Source of the DNA: Akkermansia muciniphila
GTDB taxonomy: Bacteria; Verrucomicrobiota; Verrucomicrobiia; Limisphaerales; SIAT01
NCBI GenBank assembly: GCA_945860945.1
Contig: CAMASG010000025.1
Location: 1 to 34,096, forward strand
Direction of reading: 5' to 3'
DNA length: 34,096 nucleotides
This document shows, piece after piece, positions 17,848 through 27,094 of the stretch (its first letter is position 1; each line of letters begins with the position of its first letter). The translations under genes were made by a program, and so were the position numbers. The notes beneath the pieces were generated by a model. The model made no database searches. It saw only the letters and a program-made list of their open reading frames with translations, and was not told the DNA's origin.

Positions 17848-18742
17848 TCGTCCACAAAACGCGTTCCTCGAACCCGAGGTGCTTAGTCGGCTCTCGCATC
17901 AGCTCCTGAATGCGCGCATGCCGATGGTCGGCAGCATCACCGGCCTTCACAAGAGCCCGCACCGCGGTTCCTCCGTCGAGTTCGCCGAGTATCGCAAGTA
18001 CGCGCCGGGCGATGACATCCGCCGACTCGACTGGCGCGTGTTCGGTCGCACGGATCGTTTCTACATACGCGAATTCGAGGCGGACACGAACCTGCGTTCC
18101 TACTGCATTCTTGATTGCAGCGCCTCGATGGGTTTCGGCTCCGCTGGTAAAACCAAGATCGACTACGCCAAGCGCCTCATCGCTTCGCTCGCGTATCTCA
18201 CCGTGCAGCAGGGCGACGCGGTGGGCCTTCAATGTTACGGCGACAAAGTGCTGAATGACGTGCCGCCGCGCCGCAACCCCGCGCACTTGCAGAACATCTT
18301 CAACACACTCTCCACGGCTGCGCCGACGGGCGAGACGGCGTTGGTGAGCACGCTGCACGAGTTCGCTGAGAAAGTGAGATCGCGCGCGCTGGTGATCATC
18401 TTCTCCGATTGCTTTTGCGATGTGACCGCGTTGCTCGACGCCTTCCAGCACCTGCGTTTTCGGAAGCACGATCTCGCCGTGTTCCACCTGCTCGATCCGC
18501 AGGAGGTTGATTTCAAGTTCGACCGGCCGATTCGCTTCCTCGACATGGAACTAGCCGACAGCTTGCTGGCCGAGCCGGCGGTGATTCGCACTCAATATCT
18601 TGCCGCGCTGGACGAATATCTCGTGCGCCTGCGCGAAGGCTGCAACCGGTTCAACGCCGATTACCGCCGCGTGCTGACGAACCAGAGTTACGAGAAGGTG
18701 CTCGCCGATTTCCTCGTCGAGCGCGAGCAGTTGATGAAGTGA
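17840..18742 (+). CDS. DUF58-domain (VWA-like) protein, MoxR partner
   Basis: The 300-residue cytoplasmic protein carries the DUF58 signature [17 protein letters not shown] (about 57-73), followed by a VWA-like fold with a MIDAS-type D-x-S-x-S (D92, S94, S96 in [11 protein letters not shown]). DUF58 proteins are regular neighbours of MoxR and are thought to be adaptors for it. The start is a GTG at 17840 that overlaps the moxR stop, giving [18 protein letters not shown]. The usual DUF58 N-terminal helix ([15 protein letters not shown]) begins soon after, which supports this start. The stop is followed one base later by the next ATG, so the gene is tightly coupled to the BatA-like gene. Confidence 0.93.
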
Positions 18743-18743
18743 G

Positions 18744-20744
18744 ATGACCTTTCTTCAGCCATTCATTCTCTGGGCGCTGCCGCTCATCCTGCTCCCGGTG
18801 CTCATCCACCTCTTCAACCGGCTGCGCCACCGGCCGATGCCGTGGGCGGCGATGCAGTTCCTGCGCTCGGCCACGCGCAAATCGACCCGCTACGCCCGCC
18901 TTCGCCAATTGCTCGTGCTGCTGTTCCGCGTACTAGCCGTGCTCGCGTTCATCCTCGCGTTGAGCCGTCCGCTAGCGGGCGGATGGGCTGGCGGCATGAT
19001 GGGCGGCGCGCCGGACGTGGTGATTCTGCTCCTCGACCGTTCCGCCAGCATGGAGATGAAGGATTCCGGCAGCCAGCAGACCAAACGCGAGACCGCGCTC
19101 AAAGCGCTCATCGAAGCCGCGAAAGGGCTCGAGGAGAAAAGCCGTTTCGTGTTGCTCGACAGCGCCGTGAAAACGCCGCAGGAACTCGCCGGAGTGGCGA
19201 CGCTCGCGGAACTTTCCCTCGCCGCGCCGACCGACACCGCCGCCGATTTGCCATCGCTATTGCAGAACGCTCTGGACTGGCTCACTCAAAGCAAGCCCGG
19301 CACCGCTGAGATCTGGATTGCATCCGATCTTCAACGCAGCAACTGGCACCCCGAAAGCGACCGCTGGTCTGCGCTCGCCACCGGCCTCGCTGCTTTGCCG
19401 CAGAATGTTCGCGTGCGGTTGCTCGCGCTCAACAAAGAGCCCGAGGCGAACACCAGCGTCGCGCTGCGCGAGGTGACGCGGCACATCCGCGGCACGGGTG
19501 CGGAACTGGAGTTAGTGATTGAGTTGGAGCGCAATACTATCAGCAGCGCGTCTGTACCGCTCGTCTTCAATATCGGCGGCGTTCAATCGCAGGTGGATCT
19601 CAAACTGGACGGGCAATCGCTCCGTTACCGCCACCGCATTCCGCTCGAGGACAAAGGCAGCAGCGGCTTTGGCTACATCGAGTTGCCGGTGGATGCCAAC
19701 CTGCGCGACAACCGCGCGTATTTTGTCCACAGCCCGGCGGCGTTGCTGCGTGTGGCGGTGGTCGGCGGCGATTTGCAGAGCACGCGCGTGCTCCAGTTCG
19801 CCGGCGCGCCGGATCGAAAGAACACGAACCAAGTCAGCGAAGTTTTGCGCCCGGAGAATCTCGCGAAGGTTGAGTGGAAGGATTACGCCGCCGTGCTTTG
19901 GCAAACGAAGCTGCCCGAGGGCGAGGAGGCGAAGAAGTTGCAAACCTTCGTTGAGGCCGGCGGCACGGTGCTCTTTTTCCCGAACGGCGACGCAGGAAAA
20001 TTCGGCGATCAAGGCTGGGGCGAGTTGCAGAATGCACCGACGGACAAGGATTACCCCGTCGCGCGCTGGGAAGAGAAGGACGGTCCGCTTGCGAAGACCG
20101 ATGAAGGATTGAGTTTGCCGTTGGACGAGATGGTCATCATCCGGCGGCAGAGCATCACCGGCGATGCCGTGCTGCTGGCGACGTTCGCCGATGGCGCGCC
20201 GCTGCTCACACGCCGCAACGTGGGCAAGGGACAGGTGCTTTTCTGCGCGACGTTGCCGAACTACGACTGGTCCGATCTGGGCGATGGCGGTGTGCTGGTG
20301 CCGATGCTTCAGCGCGTGGTGCAATCCGGCGGTCGACGTTTCACGCAAGGCGCGCAGCTTGTCTGCGGCGATCTTCCCGCGCGCTCGAGCGAGCGGTGGG
20401 AACCGATCACGTCTGGCGGCGGCACCGCGGCGGATGCGCGTTTGCACACCGGCGTTTTCCGTACAGGCAACCAAGTCGTGGCCGTGAACCGTTCTGTGGG
20501 CGAAGATGAACGGGAAGTGCTCGAGGCGGTGAAAGCGAAAGAGCTTTTCGCCGGCGTACCCGTCCAGCTTTTTGAGGAGAAGGAAGGTGCGGCAGACAAG
20601 AAGCAGTCAGAAATCTGGCGGTTGCTGCTGGCGGGGATGTTACTGTTCCTCGTGGTCGAAGGCTTTTTGGTTTTACCTGAACGGAATGAGGAAACCGCAC
20701 GCGCTGAGATGCCGGCGGGTTCCACTGTTTTGACGAACGCATGA
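18744..20744 (+). CDS. BatA-type membrane protein with VWA domain
   Basis: The 666 residues begin with the BatA N-terminal region: a first helix (about 5-24, FILWALPLILLPVLIHLFNR), a short loop containing PMPWAAMQFL, and a second helix (about 55-73). A VWA domain follows (about 90-260), with MIDAS D98, S100 and S102 (LLDRSASM). The middle and C-terminal parts contain a beta-rich domain and a glutamine-amidotransferase-like region (AAVLWQTKLPEGEEAKKLQTFVEAGGTVLFFPNG, about 385-418). A final membrane helix lies near 627-647. The VWA and following domains are therefore probably periplasmic. It is coupled to DUF58 upstream and overlaps the next gene by 4 bases (ATGA). In MoxR/Bat operons such proteins are proposed to bind partners through the metal-ion site. 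Confidence 0.9.
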   Translation: MTFLQPFILWALPLILLPVLIHLFNRLRHRPMPWAAMQFLRSATRKSTRYARLRQLLVLLFRVLAVLAFILALSRPLAGGWAGGMMGGAPDVVILLLDRSASMEMKDSGSQQTKRETALKALIEAAKGLEEKSRFVLLDSAVKTPQELAGVATLAELSLAAPTDTAADLPSLLQNALDWLTQSKPGTAEIWIASDLQRSNWHPESDRWSALATGLAALPQNVRVRLLALNKEPEANTSVALREVTRHIRGTGAELELVIELERNTISSASVPLVFNIGGVQSQVDLKLDGQSLRYRHRIPLEDKGSSGFGYIELPVDANLRDNRAYFVHSPAALLRVAVVGGDLQSTRVLQFAGAPDRKNTNQVSEVLRPENLAKVEWKDYAAVLWQTKLPEGEEAKKLQTFVEAGGTVLFFPNGDAGKFGDQGWGELQNAPTDKDYPVARWEEKDGPLAKTDEGLSLPLDEMVIIRRQSITGDAVLLATFADGAPLLTRRNVGKGQVLFCATLPNYDWSDLGDGGVLVPMLQRVVQSGGRRFTQGAQLVCGDLPARSSERWEPITSGGGTAADARLHTGVFRTGNQVVAVNRSVGEDEREVLEAVKAKELFAGVPVQLFEEKEGAADKKQSEIWRLLLAGMLLFLVVEGFLVLPERNEETARAEMPAGSTVLTNA

Positions 20745-22930
20745 TTTCGCACTGGGACATTTCTGCGCCGGCGTTGGTGGTGGTTTTCGCCACCGTCGTC
20801 TGGGCCGTTTCGATTTGGATCTGCTGGCAGAATTGGCGTCGTCGCGGCGGGCGCGGCGGTGTGGCAGCGCTCGAGATGTTCCGGTTCGCCATCATCTCGC
20901 TCATCCTTCTCACGCTGCTGAAGCCCGAGCGCGTGCGGCGCACCGAACGCGCCGAGCAACCGGAGATTGTCGTGCTCGCCGACGCTTCGGGTAGCATGAA
21001 GACGCGTGATGTGGTGCTGGATGGGAATCAGGTTTTGCGCCGCGACGAATGGCTGGGCGACCGCCAGCGCACGAATTTCTGGAAGCCGCTCACGGCGACT
21101 GCGAAGGTGATTGTCGAGGAGTTCGGAAAGCCGTCGACTAATGTCACGGCGAACGCCGAGGAAGGTTCTGATTTGAGCACTGCGCTCGACGCGGTACTGA
21201 CGCGCCAGAAAAATCTCAAGGCGGTGCTCCTGATTTCGGACGGCGACTGGAATCTCGGCGCGTCGCCGCTCAATGCCGCCACGAAATATCGCGGTCAAAA
21301 AGTGCCAGTGTACACCGTCAGCGTGGGCAGCGAACGGTCGTTGCCCGACCTCGTGGTGGAGTCGATGGCGCTGCCTTCCTTCGGTCTTCTCGGCGAGCAG
21401 ATTTCAATTCCGTTCAAGATCACTAGCCATCTGCCGCAGGAGGTGAAGACGTTCATTACGCTCTCGAGCGGCGCGGATGTGGATGCGCGTAAGCCGATCA
21501 CCGTGCCGCCGTTCGGGCAGGTGCAGGGCAATATCGTTTGGGCGCCGCGTGCGCTGGGTAATTATTCTTTCCGCCTCAGCGTGCCAGTGCAAACGGGCGA
21601 GTATCTGGCGGACAACAACGAGCAGAATTTCCACATCGCCATCCGCACCGAGAAACTCCGCGTGCTGGTGATCGAGTCGTTGCCGCGTTGGGAATACCGT
21701 TACCTGCGCAACGCGCTCGTGCGCGATCCGGGCGTCGAAGCGAGCACGCTGCTGTTCCATCCGGGGATGGATCCAGGGCAGGGGACCGGTTACCTCACCA
21801 AGTTTCCGGCCACACGCGAGGAGTTGGCAAAGTACGACGTGATTTTCATCGGCGACGTCGGGCTCGGCGGCAACGAGCTCACGGCGAAGGATTGCGATTT
21901 GATCAAAGGCCTCGTCGAACAGCAGGCCAGCGGGCTTGTTTTCCTTCCCGGCGAGCGCGGTCGGCAGGCGACATTCCTGCAGCATCCGATCGGCGAGATG
22001 GTGCCCGTGCTGTACGACGATCAGAAAACGCAGGGCATTTCCGTGGCGAACGAGTCTAACCTTCATCTGACGGCGACCGGCAAGGGGCACTTCCTCACGA
22101 TGCTGGCGCCGGACGAAAACCGGAATGACTCGATCTGGAAAAATCTGCCGGGCTTCTACTGGTGCGCCGGCGTGGCGAAAGCAAAGCCCGGCGCCGACGT
22201 GCTGGCCGTCCACTCCTCGCTTCGCAATACCGGCGGTCGGTTGCCGTTGCTCGTCACGCGTCCGTACGGCAGCGGCGAGGTGTTGTTCATGGGCACGGAT
22301 AGCGCGTGGCGTTGGCGCCGCGGCGTGGAGGACCGTTACCACTATCGTTTCTGGGGACAGGTCGTGCGCTGGATGGCTCACAAACGCCACATGGCCGGGG
22401 GCGAGGGATTACGTCTTTCCTACAGCCCAGAGAATCCGAAAGTGGACGAAAGCATCTTCCTGCAAGCCACCGCGCTCGACCTCGGCGGCACTGGAAAGGA
22501 AACCGTGAGCGCGACCATCACTTCGCCCACGAGCAAAACGGAGCGGCTCGATTTCACGCCGGTCGAAGGCGGTTGGGGCGTGTTCAAGGCGACCTTCGTT
22601 CCGCGCGAAGGCGGCAAGTATCGCGTCTCGCTCGCCGGACAGAATGGTAAAAGCAAACTCGAGGCGGACGTGCTCGTGACCAAACCTGTACGCGAAAAGC
22701 TCGGCCAACCGGCGAACCCCGCAATCTTGCGCGAAGTGAGCGAACTCACCCGTGCCGTGAGCGGTTCGGTGAGCGAATTGGACCGTATCGTGCGCGCCAT
22801 TTCGGCCTTGCCGGAGAAAGAGCCAACCGAGGAGCGACTGCGGCTTTGGGCCAATGCTTGGTGGGGTGGCGCGATGCTTTTGCTCCTTGCGATTTACTGG
22901 ACGTTGCGTAAAGTAATCGGACTCATCTAA
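20741..22930 (+). CDS. Membrane VWA protein with glutamine-amidotransferase-like domain
   Basis: The 729 residues start with two membrane helices (about 8-29 and 46-61), then a VWA domain (about 74-205) with MIDAS D81, S83 and S85 (LADASGSM) and the strand AVLLISDGDWN. An immunoglobulin-like segment (about 210-300) is followed by a GATase1-like domain (about 303-530; LRVLVIESLPRWEYRYLRNAL, FIGDVGLGG and GLVFLPGERG), a second beta-domain, and a C-terminal helix near 703-724. The catalytic Cys of true amidotransferases is not evident, so the domain is probably structural or binding. The gene shares an ATGA overlap with the BatA-like gene and is a second, divergent VWA partner of the same MoxR. 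Domain borders are estimated by eye. Confidence 0.88.
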   Translation: MISHWDISAPALVVVFATVVWAVSIWICWQNWRRRGGRGGVAALEMFRFAIISLILLTLLKPERVRRTERAEQPEIVVLADASGSMKTRDVVLDGNQVLRRDEWLGDRQRTNFWKPLTATAKVIVEEFGKPSTNVTANAEEGSDLSTALDAVLTRQKNLKAVLLISDGDWNLGASPLNAATKYRGQKVPVYTVSVGSERSLPDLVVESMALPSFGLLGEQISIPFKITSHLPQEVKTFITLSSGADVDARKPITVPPFGQVQGNIVWAPRALGNYSFRLSVPVQTGEYLADNNEQNFHIAIRTEKLRVLVIESLPRWEYRYLRNALVRDPGVEASTLLFHPGMDPGQGTGYLTKFPATREELAKYDVIFIGDVGLGGNELTAKDCDLIKGLVEQQASGLVFLPGERGRQATFLQHPIGEMVPVLYDDQKTQGISVANESNLHLTATGKGHFLTMLAPDENRNDSIWKNLPGFYWCAGVAKAKPGADVLAVHSSLRNTGGRLPLLVTRPYGSGEVLFMGTDSAWRWRRGVEDRYHYRFWGQVVRWMAHKRHMAGGEGLRLSYSPENPKVDESIFLQATALDLGGTGKETVSATITSPTSKTERLDFTPVEGGWGVFKATFVPREGGKYRVSLAGQNGKSKLEADVLVTKPVREKLGQPANPAILREVSELTRAVSGSVSELDRIVRAISALPEKEPTEERLRLWANAWWGGAMLLLLAIYWTLRKVIGLI

Positions 22931-22942
22931 GGAAACCCAACT

Positions 22943-25900
22943 ATGCCAAATCCTGCTCCGAACTCGGTGGAGTTGCCGGTAGCGTTACGGCAACAGTTTG
23001 AAGTGCTCGAACGCCGTCTCTGGCGCGTGGACACCGTCATCGCCGTGTGCGGTGCTCTCAGCGGGTTGGTGCTTTCCTACACGCTCCTCTTCATCTCCGA
23101 CCGTTTCTGGGACACGCCGACGGCGATGCGCGCACTCTTCACCGCGCTTGGTTTGGGGGTCGCGGTTCATTTCGTTCTCTTCTGGGTGCGCCACTGGGTC
23201 TGGAACCGCCGCGATTCGCGTGCGCTGGCCACGCTCGTTCAGCGCCATTATCCACGACTCGGCGACAATCTCCTCGGCATCGTGGAACTCGCTGATGGAA
23301 CGAAGCGACCCGATAATGTCTCCGAGGAACTTTGCCGCGCCGCGATCGCGCAGGTCTCCGGACAGGCGATCCGCTACGATTTCAAGTCTGTCATCAGCCT
23401 GCGCAAAGCGAACCTCTGCTTCGCCGCCGCGACCTTGCTGGCTGCGGTCATCACGCTCTCCGCTGTGCGCGTGCCGGACGCGAGTTGGAACGCTTTCGTG
23501 CGCTGGATATTGCCCGGCTCGAAGGTGCAGCGCTTCACATTCGTGAGCATTGACAAGCTCCCGGCGAACCTCGTCGTGCCGCACGGCGAACCGTTCGAGA
23601 TCGCTTTCAAAGTGGGTCTGCATGAGTTCTGGAAACCGCAGGGCGCGACCGCGCAATACGATCTGCAGCCGGCCATCCAATCGCCCATCGAAAAAGGTGG
23701 CGTGGTTTTCCGCATTCCGGGCCAGACGAAAGCGGGCGGCCTTCGCCTCCGCGTCGGTGACGTCGCGAAGAGCATCGCCGTTCAGCCCGAGTTCCGCCCC
23801 GCGCTCCGGCAGCAACTCGCGCAGGTCAAGTTTCCCGATTATCTCCAATATCCACAGGCCAGCGAAGAGATCCGCACCGCCACCTTCACCTTCCTCGAAG
23901 GGAGTCTGGTTTCCTTCAAGGCCAAAACCAGCCGCGACTTGAAGGAGGCCAACCTCGAAGTCATTGGTCTGCGTGAAACGAAGCCGAAACCCGCAAGTGC
24001 CAGCGTGAGCGCTGACGCCTTCCAGAGTGCGCCGCTCTCGCTCGACGGCATCGCGCAGATTTCCTTCACGTGGCGCGACAAGCTGGGTCTGGCCAGCGCT
24101 GCGCCTTGGAAGCTATCGCTGCAATCCAAGAAAGACCTCGCGCCCGAAGCCGATTGCCCCGAGCAAGCCGCCGTCATCGCGATTCTTCCGGAAGAGGTCG
24201 TCGAGATCAAAACCGTCGCTCAAGACGACTTTGGTCTGCGCCAGTTGAGCGTCGTGTGGGACGTCACCAAACGTAACGAGACGAACACGCTCAAGACCGG
24301 CGCGGTGAAATTGGTCGATGGCGCGCCGCAGAGCAAAGCGCTCAACTCCACCTTCAAGTTCTCGCCGATCCTCCACGGCATTCCGGCCGACACCGTGGTG
24401 AACCTCCGCGCGTCCGCCGCCGATTATTTTCCCGGCCGCCGCGCCGCCGAGTCGCCGTCCTACCGCATTTACGTGCTCAGCCGCGAGGAGCACGCGCGGC
24501 TCGTGCAGCAGCAGTTCGAGAAATTGATGGGCGAACTGGACGACATCGCCCGTCGCGAAGAGGGTTTGCTCGAGGCTGCCAAAGAACTCAAGCAGATGAA
24601 GCCCGAGGATCTGAAAGGCGAGGAGGCCGGCAAGAAACTCGAGCGTCAGGCTAACGAGCAGAACAACGTCGCCGAGAAACTCAACGACATAGCCAAGCAG
24701 GGCAACGAGGCTTTGCGCGAAGCGATGCGCAACAGTTCCATCCCCACCGATCAGCTCAAGGAATGGGCGAAGGCGATGGAGCAGATGAAGAGTCTCGCCA
24801 ATCAAAAGATGGCGCAGGCTTCCAAGTCGCTCAGCAACGCCCAGCAGCAGCCCGGCCAGCGTTCCGATAAAGTGGACGAAGCGGCGAAGACCGAGCAGGA
24901 GATTCTCAACGAGCTGCAGGAGATGCAGAAAAAGGGCGGCAAGAACATCGATGCGATGCACGCCAACACGCTCGCGCTGCGCCTGCGTAAGATTGCCGGC
25001 TACGAGACCGAGATTGCCGGCACGCTGACCAAGTCATTCGCGGAGTTGGCGGGCGCGCTTCCCGAGAAGCTTCCTGCGAAGCTCAAGGATACGCTGCAAG
25101 GCTTCGTTAAGGGCCAGACGCAGAACAGCAAAGACTCCTTCGAGATCCAGACCGAGGTCAGCCGGTTCTTCGACCGCACCAGCGTCACCAACTACGGCAA
25201 CGTGGCCAAAGAGATGAAGGAATCCGACGTCGTCGAGAACCTCAACAAGAACTCCGACTTGATCCGCCAGAACGTCGCGATGAAAGCCATCAAGGAAGCC
25301 GAGACGATGGGCAAGCAGTTCACCAAATGGGCGGAACAGCTTGAAGCCATCAACGAGAGCGGCGGAGGCGGTGGTGGGGGAGGCGGAGGCGGTGGTGGCG
25401 AAGACAAAGCACTCGAGCGTTTGATGGGGATTCTTCGCGCGCGCCAAGCCGAGGACACTCTGCGCAAGCAGACGGAGACGCTCGAGCAGCAGCGCGTTCA
25501 GAACAAAGCGGCCAAGCCCGAGGAGAAAGAAAAGTTCGTGGGTGAGAGCGGTAAACTTTCTGACCAGCAGCTCAAGGTGATGCGCGATGTGCAGGTTCTC
25601 AAGGACGAGGATCCGGGCGAGTTTCTCGGCGATGCGCAGAAGGCGATGAGCGAGGCCGAGCAGCTTCTCGGTAAATCCGAGACCGGCAAAAAGACCATCA
25701 CATCCGAGACCGACGCTATTAATCTGCTCGACGCCGAGGTTGCCTCGATGATGAAGAAAGGCAAAGCCTCGCCGCAGATGGTCCAGATGATGATGCAGAT
25801 GATGGGCATGGGCCAGCAGCCGGGGCAGCAGCCCGGATCGGGGCAGGGTAATTCGCCGGGGATGAGCTCCGCCGGTGGTACCACCGACAAGCCGAATGTG

Positions 25901-26038
25901 AATGTGCCTGGCAGTCCGAACAGCCCGAATGGCGACCCGCGCACGACCAAGAAGATCGCAGGCCGCTCGCGTACGTTGCCGACGGAATACCGCGATGCGT
26001 TACAGGATTACTTCAAGGCCGTTGAACAGAAGCCGTAA
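22943..26038 (+). CDS. Large membrane/coiled-coil protein (DUF4175-like) with polyglycine hinge
   Basis: The 1,031-residue protein has three N-terminal membrane helices (about 32-51, 64-84 and 156-175). A beta-rich extracytoplasmic region follows (about 190-500), then a long charged helical or coiled-coil part (about 510-800; many Glu/Lys/Gln, such as KELKQMKPEDLKGEEAGKKL). A run of 13 glycines (807-819) leads to a second helical part and a Met/Gln/Gly/Pro-rich tail (MMMQMMGMGQQPGQQPG). The tail ends in a short conserved-looking segment, LPTEYRDALQDYFKAVEQKP. The layout resembles DUF4175-type proteins found near MoxR/VWA genes in Planctomycetes and Verrucomicrobia. The start is supported by TAAGGAAA about 8 bases upstream. 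Its role is unknown; a membrane scaffold for the VWA proteins is an inference. Confidence 0.85.
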   Translation: MPNPAPNSVELPVALRQQFEVLERRLWRVDTVIAVCGALSGLVLSYTLLFISDRFWDTPTAMRALFTALGLGVAVHFVLFWVRHWVWNRRDSRALATLVQRHYPRLGDNLLGIVELADGTKRPDNVSEELCRAAIAQVSGQAIRYDFKSVISLRKANLCFAAATLLAAVITLSAVRVPDASWNAFVRWILPGSKVQRFTFVSIDKLPANLVVPHGEPFEIAFKVGLHEFWKPQGATAQYDLQPAIQSPIEKGGVVFRIPGQTKAGGLRLRVGDVAKSIAVQPEFRPALRQQLAQVKFPDYLQYPQASEEIRTATFTFLEGSLVSFKAKTSRDLKEANLEVIGLRETKPKPASASVSADAFQSAPLSLDGIAQISFTWRDKLGLASAAPWKLSLQSKKDLAPEADCPEQAAVIAILPEEVVEIKTVAQDDFGLRQLSVVWDVTKRNETNTLKTGAVKLVDGAPQSKALNSTFKFSPILHGIPADTVVNLRASAADYFPGRRAAESPSYRIYVLSREEHARLVQQQFEKLMGELDDIARREEGLLEAAKELKQMKPEDLKGEEAGKKLERQANEQNNVAEKLNDIAKQGNEALREAMRNSSIPTDQLKEWAKAMEQMKSLANQKMAQASKSLSNAQQQPGQRSDKVDEAAKTEQEILNELQEMQKKGGKNIDAMHANTLALRLRKIAGYETEIAGTLTKSFAELAGALPEKLPAKLKDTLQGFVKGQTQNSKDSFEIQTEVSRFFDRTSVTNYGNVAKEMKESDVVENLNKNSDLIRQNVAMKAIKEAETMGKQFTKWAEQLEAINESGGGGGGGGGGGGGEDKALERLMGILRARQAEDTLRKQTETLEQQRVQNKAAKPEEKEKFVGESGKLSDQQLKVMRDVQVLKDEDPGEFLGDAQKAMSEAEQLLGKSETGKKTITSETDAINLLDAEVASMMKKGKASPQMVQMMMQMMGMGQQPGQQPGSGQGNSPGMSSAGGTTDKPNVNVPGSPNSPNGDPRTTKKIAGRSRTLPTEYRDALQDYFKAVEQKP
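25361..25399 (+). repeat. Polyglycine tract (13 consecutive Gly codons)
   Basis: Thirteen in-frame GGN codons use all four glycine codons (GGC, GGA, GGT and GGG). The mixed codons suggest the protein tract is selected rather than being a recent slippage product. It separates the two helical parts of the 1,031-residue membrane protein. Confidence 0.9.
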
Positions 26039-26050
26039 AAACCACGCGCA

Positions 26051-27079
26051 ATGAACGAAGCGATTCGAAAGACATTAATGTTGCTGCTGCTGACGGTGTG
26101 CGTGTTAGCTGCCGCGCCGCGCTCGTTCGCGCAGGAACTGTTCGAAGGCACGACCGACTTCATCTCGCCCGACGTCGAGATGATGTACAAGAAGGGGATT
26201 GATTACCTCGCCAAATCACAGAAGCCGGATGGCTCATTCGGCGGGCAGGCGAACGATTACTACGGTAACCAACCGGCTGTCGTCGGTCTCTGTGTGGTGG
26301 CGATGCTCGCGCACGGCGAGGATCCGAACCGCGGTCCCTACAGTGTGGCGATCAAGCGTGGTCTGGAGTTCATCCTCGCGCAGCAGAACAAATCCACCGG
26401 CTACATCGGCAACTCGATGTACAACCACGGCTTCGCTACGCTCGCGTTGGCCGAATCCTACGGGATGGTGAAAGACGTGCGCCTCGGCCCCGCGTTGGAG
26501 AGCGCGACGAAGCTCATCTTGAATTCGCAGGAGCGGAACGGATTCGGCGCGTGGCGCTATTCGCCGGAGAGTCGCGATGCCGACTCGACCGTCAGCGGCG
26601 CGAACATCGTCGCCCTCTTCGCCGCGCGCAACGCTGGCATCGCCGTTCCCGAGGAATCCATCCAGAAAGCGCTCAAGTTCATCGCGCTTTGTCAGGGCGA
26701 CGATGGCGGTATCGGCTACACGAGTGCCGGCGGTTCGAACGGTCCCCGCACGGCCATCGGCGCGCTTTGTTGGGCGCTCGGCAAGCAGAAGGACACGACG
26801 CGTTTCAAGGCCGCCTTTGAATTTCTGAACAACAAAGGTGCCGGCAGCGCGCGTTCCGAGGGTTACTTTCACTACTTCCTCTACTACGCCGCGCAGACCT
26901 ATTTTCACGCGTCGCCGCAGGCGTGGAAGGAATGGAACGCCGCCAACATCACGATGCTCAAGGAAGCCCAGAACGCGGACGGGAGCTGGAATGGCAACTT
27001 CGGCGCGACCTTCGCCACCAGCGCCTCGCTGCTCTCGCTCGCGCTCAACTACCGCTTTCTGCCGATCTACGAACGCTGA
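26051..27079 (+). CDS. Secreted alpha/alpha-toroid protein (prenyltransferase/squalene-oxidase repeat type)
   Basis: The 342 residues start with a signal peptide (cleavage near SFA-Q28). The mature protein is a set of paired helices with QW-like repeats: SQKPDGSFGGQ (about 56-66), AQQNKSTGYIGNSMYNHGFATLAL, SQERNGFGAWRY, CQGDDGGIGYTSAGG and AQNADGSWNGNFGATFATS. This is the terpene-cyclase/prenyltransferase barrel fold. The catalytic DxDD of squalene-hopene cyclase and the zinc ligands of prenyltransferases are not apparent, so I infer a non-enzymatic, binding or scaffolding role. The same fold forms the thioester domain of macroglobulins, one of which is encoded divergently from this operon. 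The gene follows the coiled-coil gene after 12 bases. Similar toroid genes accompany MoxR/VWA operons in related phyla. Confidence 0.87.
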   Translation: MNEAIRKTLMLLLLTVCVLAAAPRSFAQELFEGTTDFISPDVEMMYKKGIDYLAKSQKPDGSFGGQANDYYGNQPAVVGLCVVAMLAHGEDPNRGPYSVAIKRGLEFILAQQNKSTGYIGNSMYNHGFATLALAESYGMVKDVRLGPALESATKLILNSQERNGFGAWRYSPESRDADSTVSGANIVALFAARNAGIAVPEESIQKALKFIALCQGDDGGIGYTSAGGSNGPRTAIGALCWALGKQKDTTRFKAAFEFLNNKGAGSARSEGYFHYFLYYAAQTYFHASPQAWKEWNAANITMLKEAQNADGSWNGNFGATFATSASLLSLALNYRFLPIYER

Positions 27080-27094
27080 GTGGAGACGAACCTC

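Noticed and set aside
25361-25399. The GGN tract as a DNA microsatellite
   Set aside because: Codons are mixed rather than a repeated unit, so it is better read as a protein-level glycine run.
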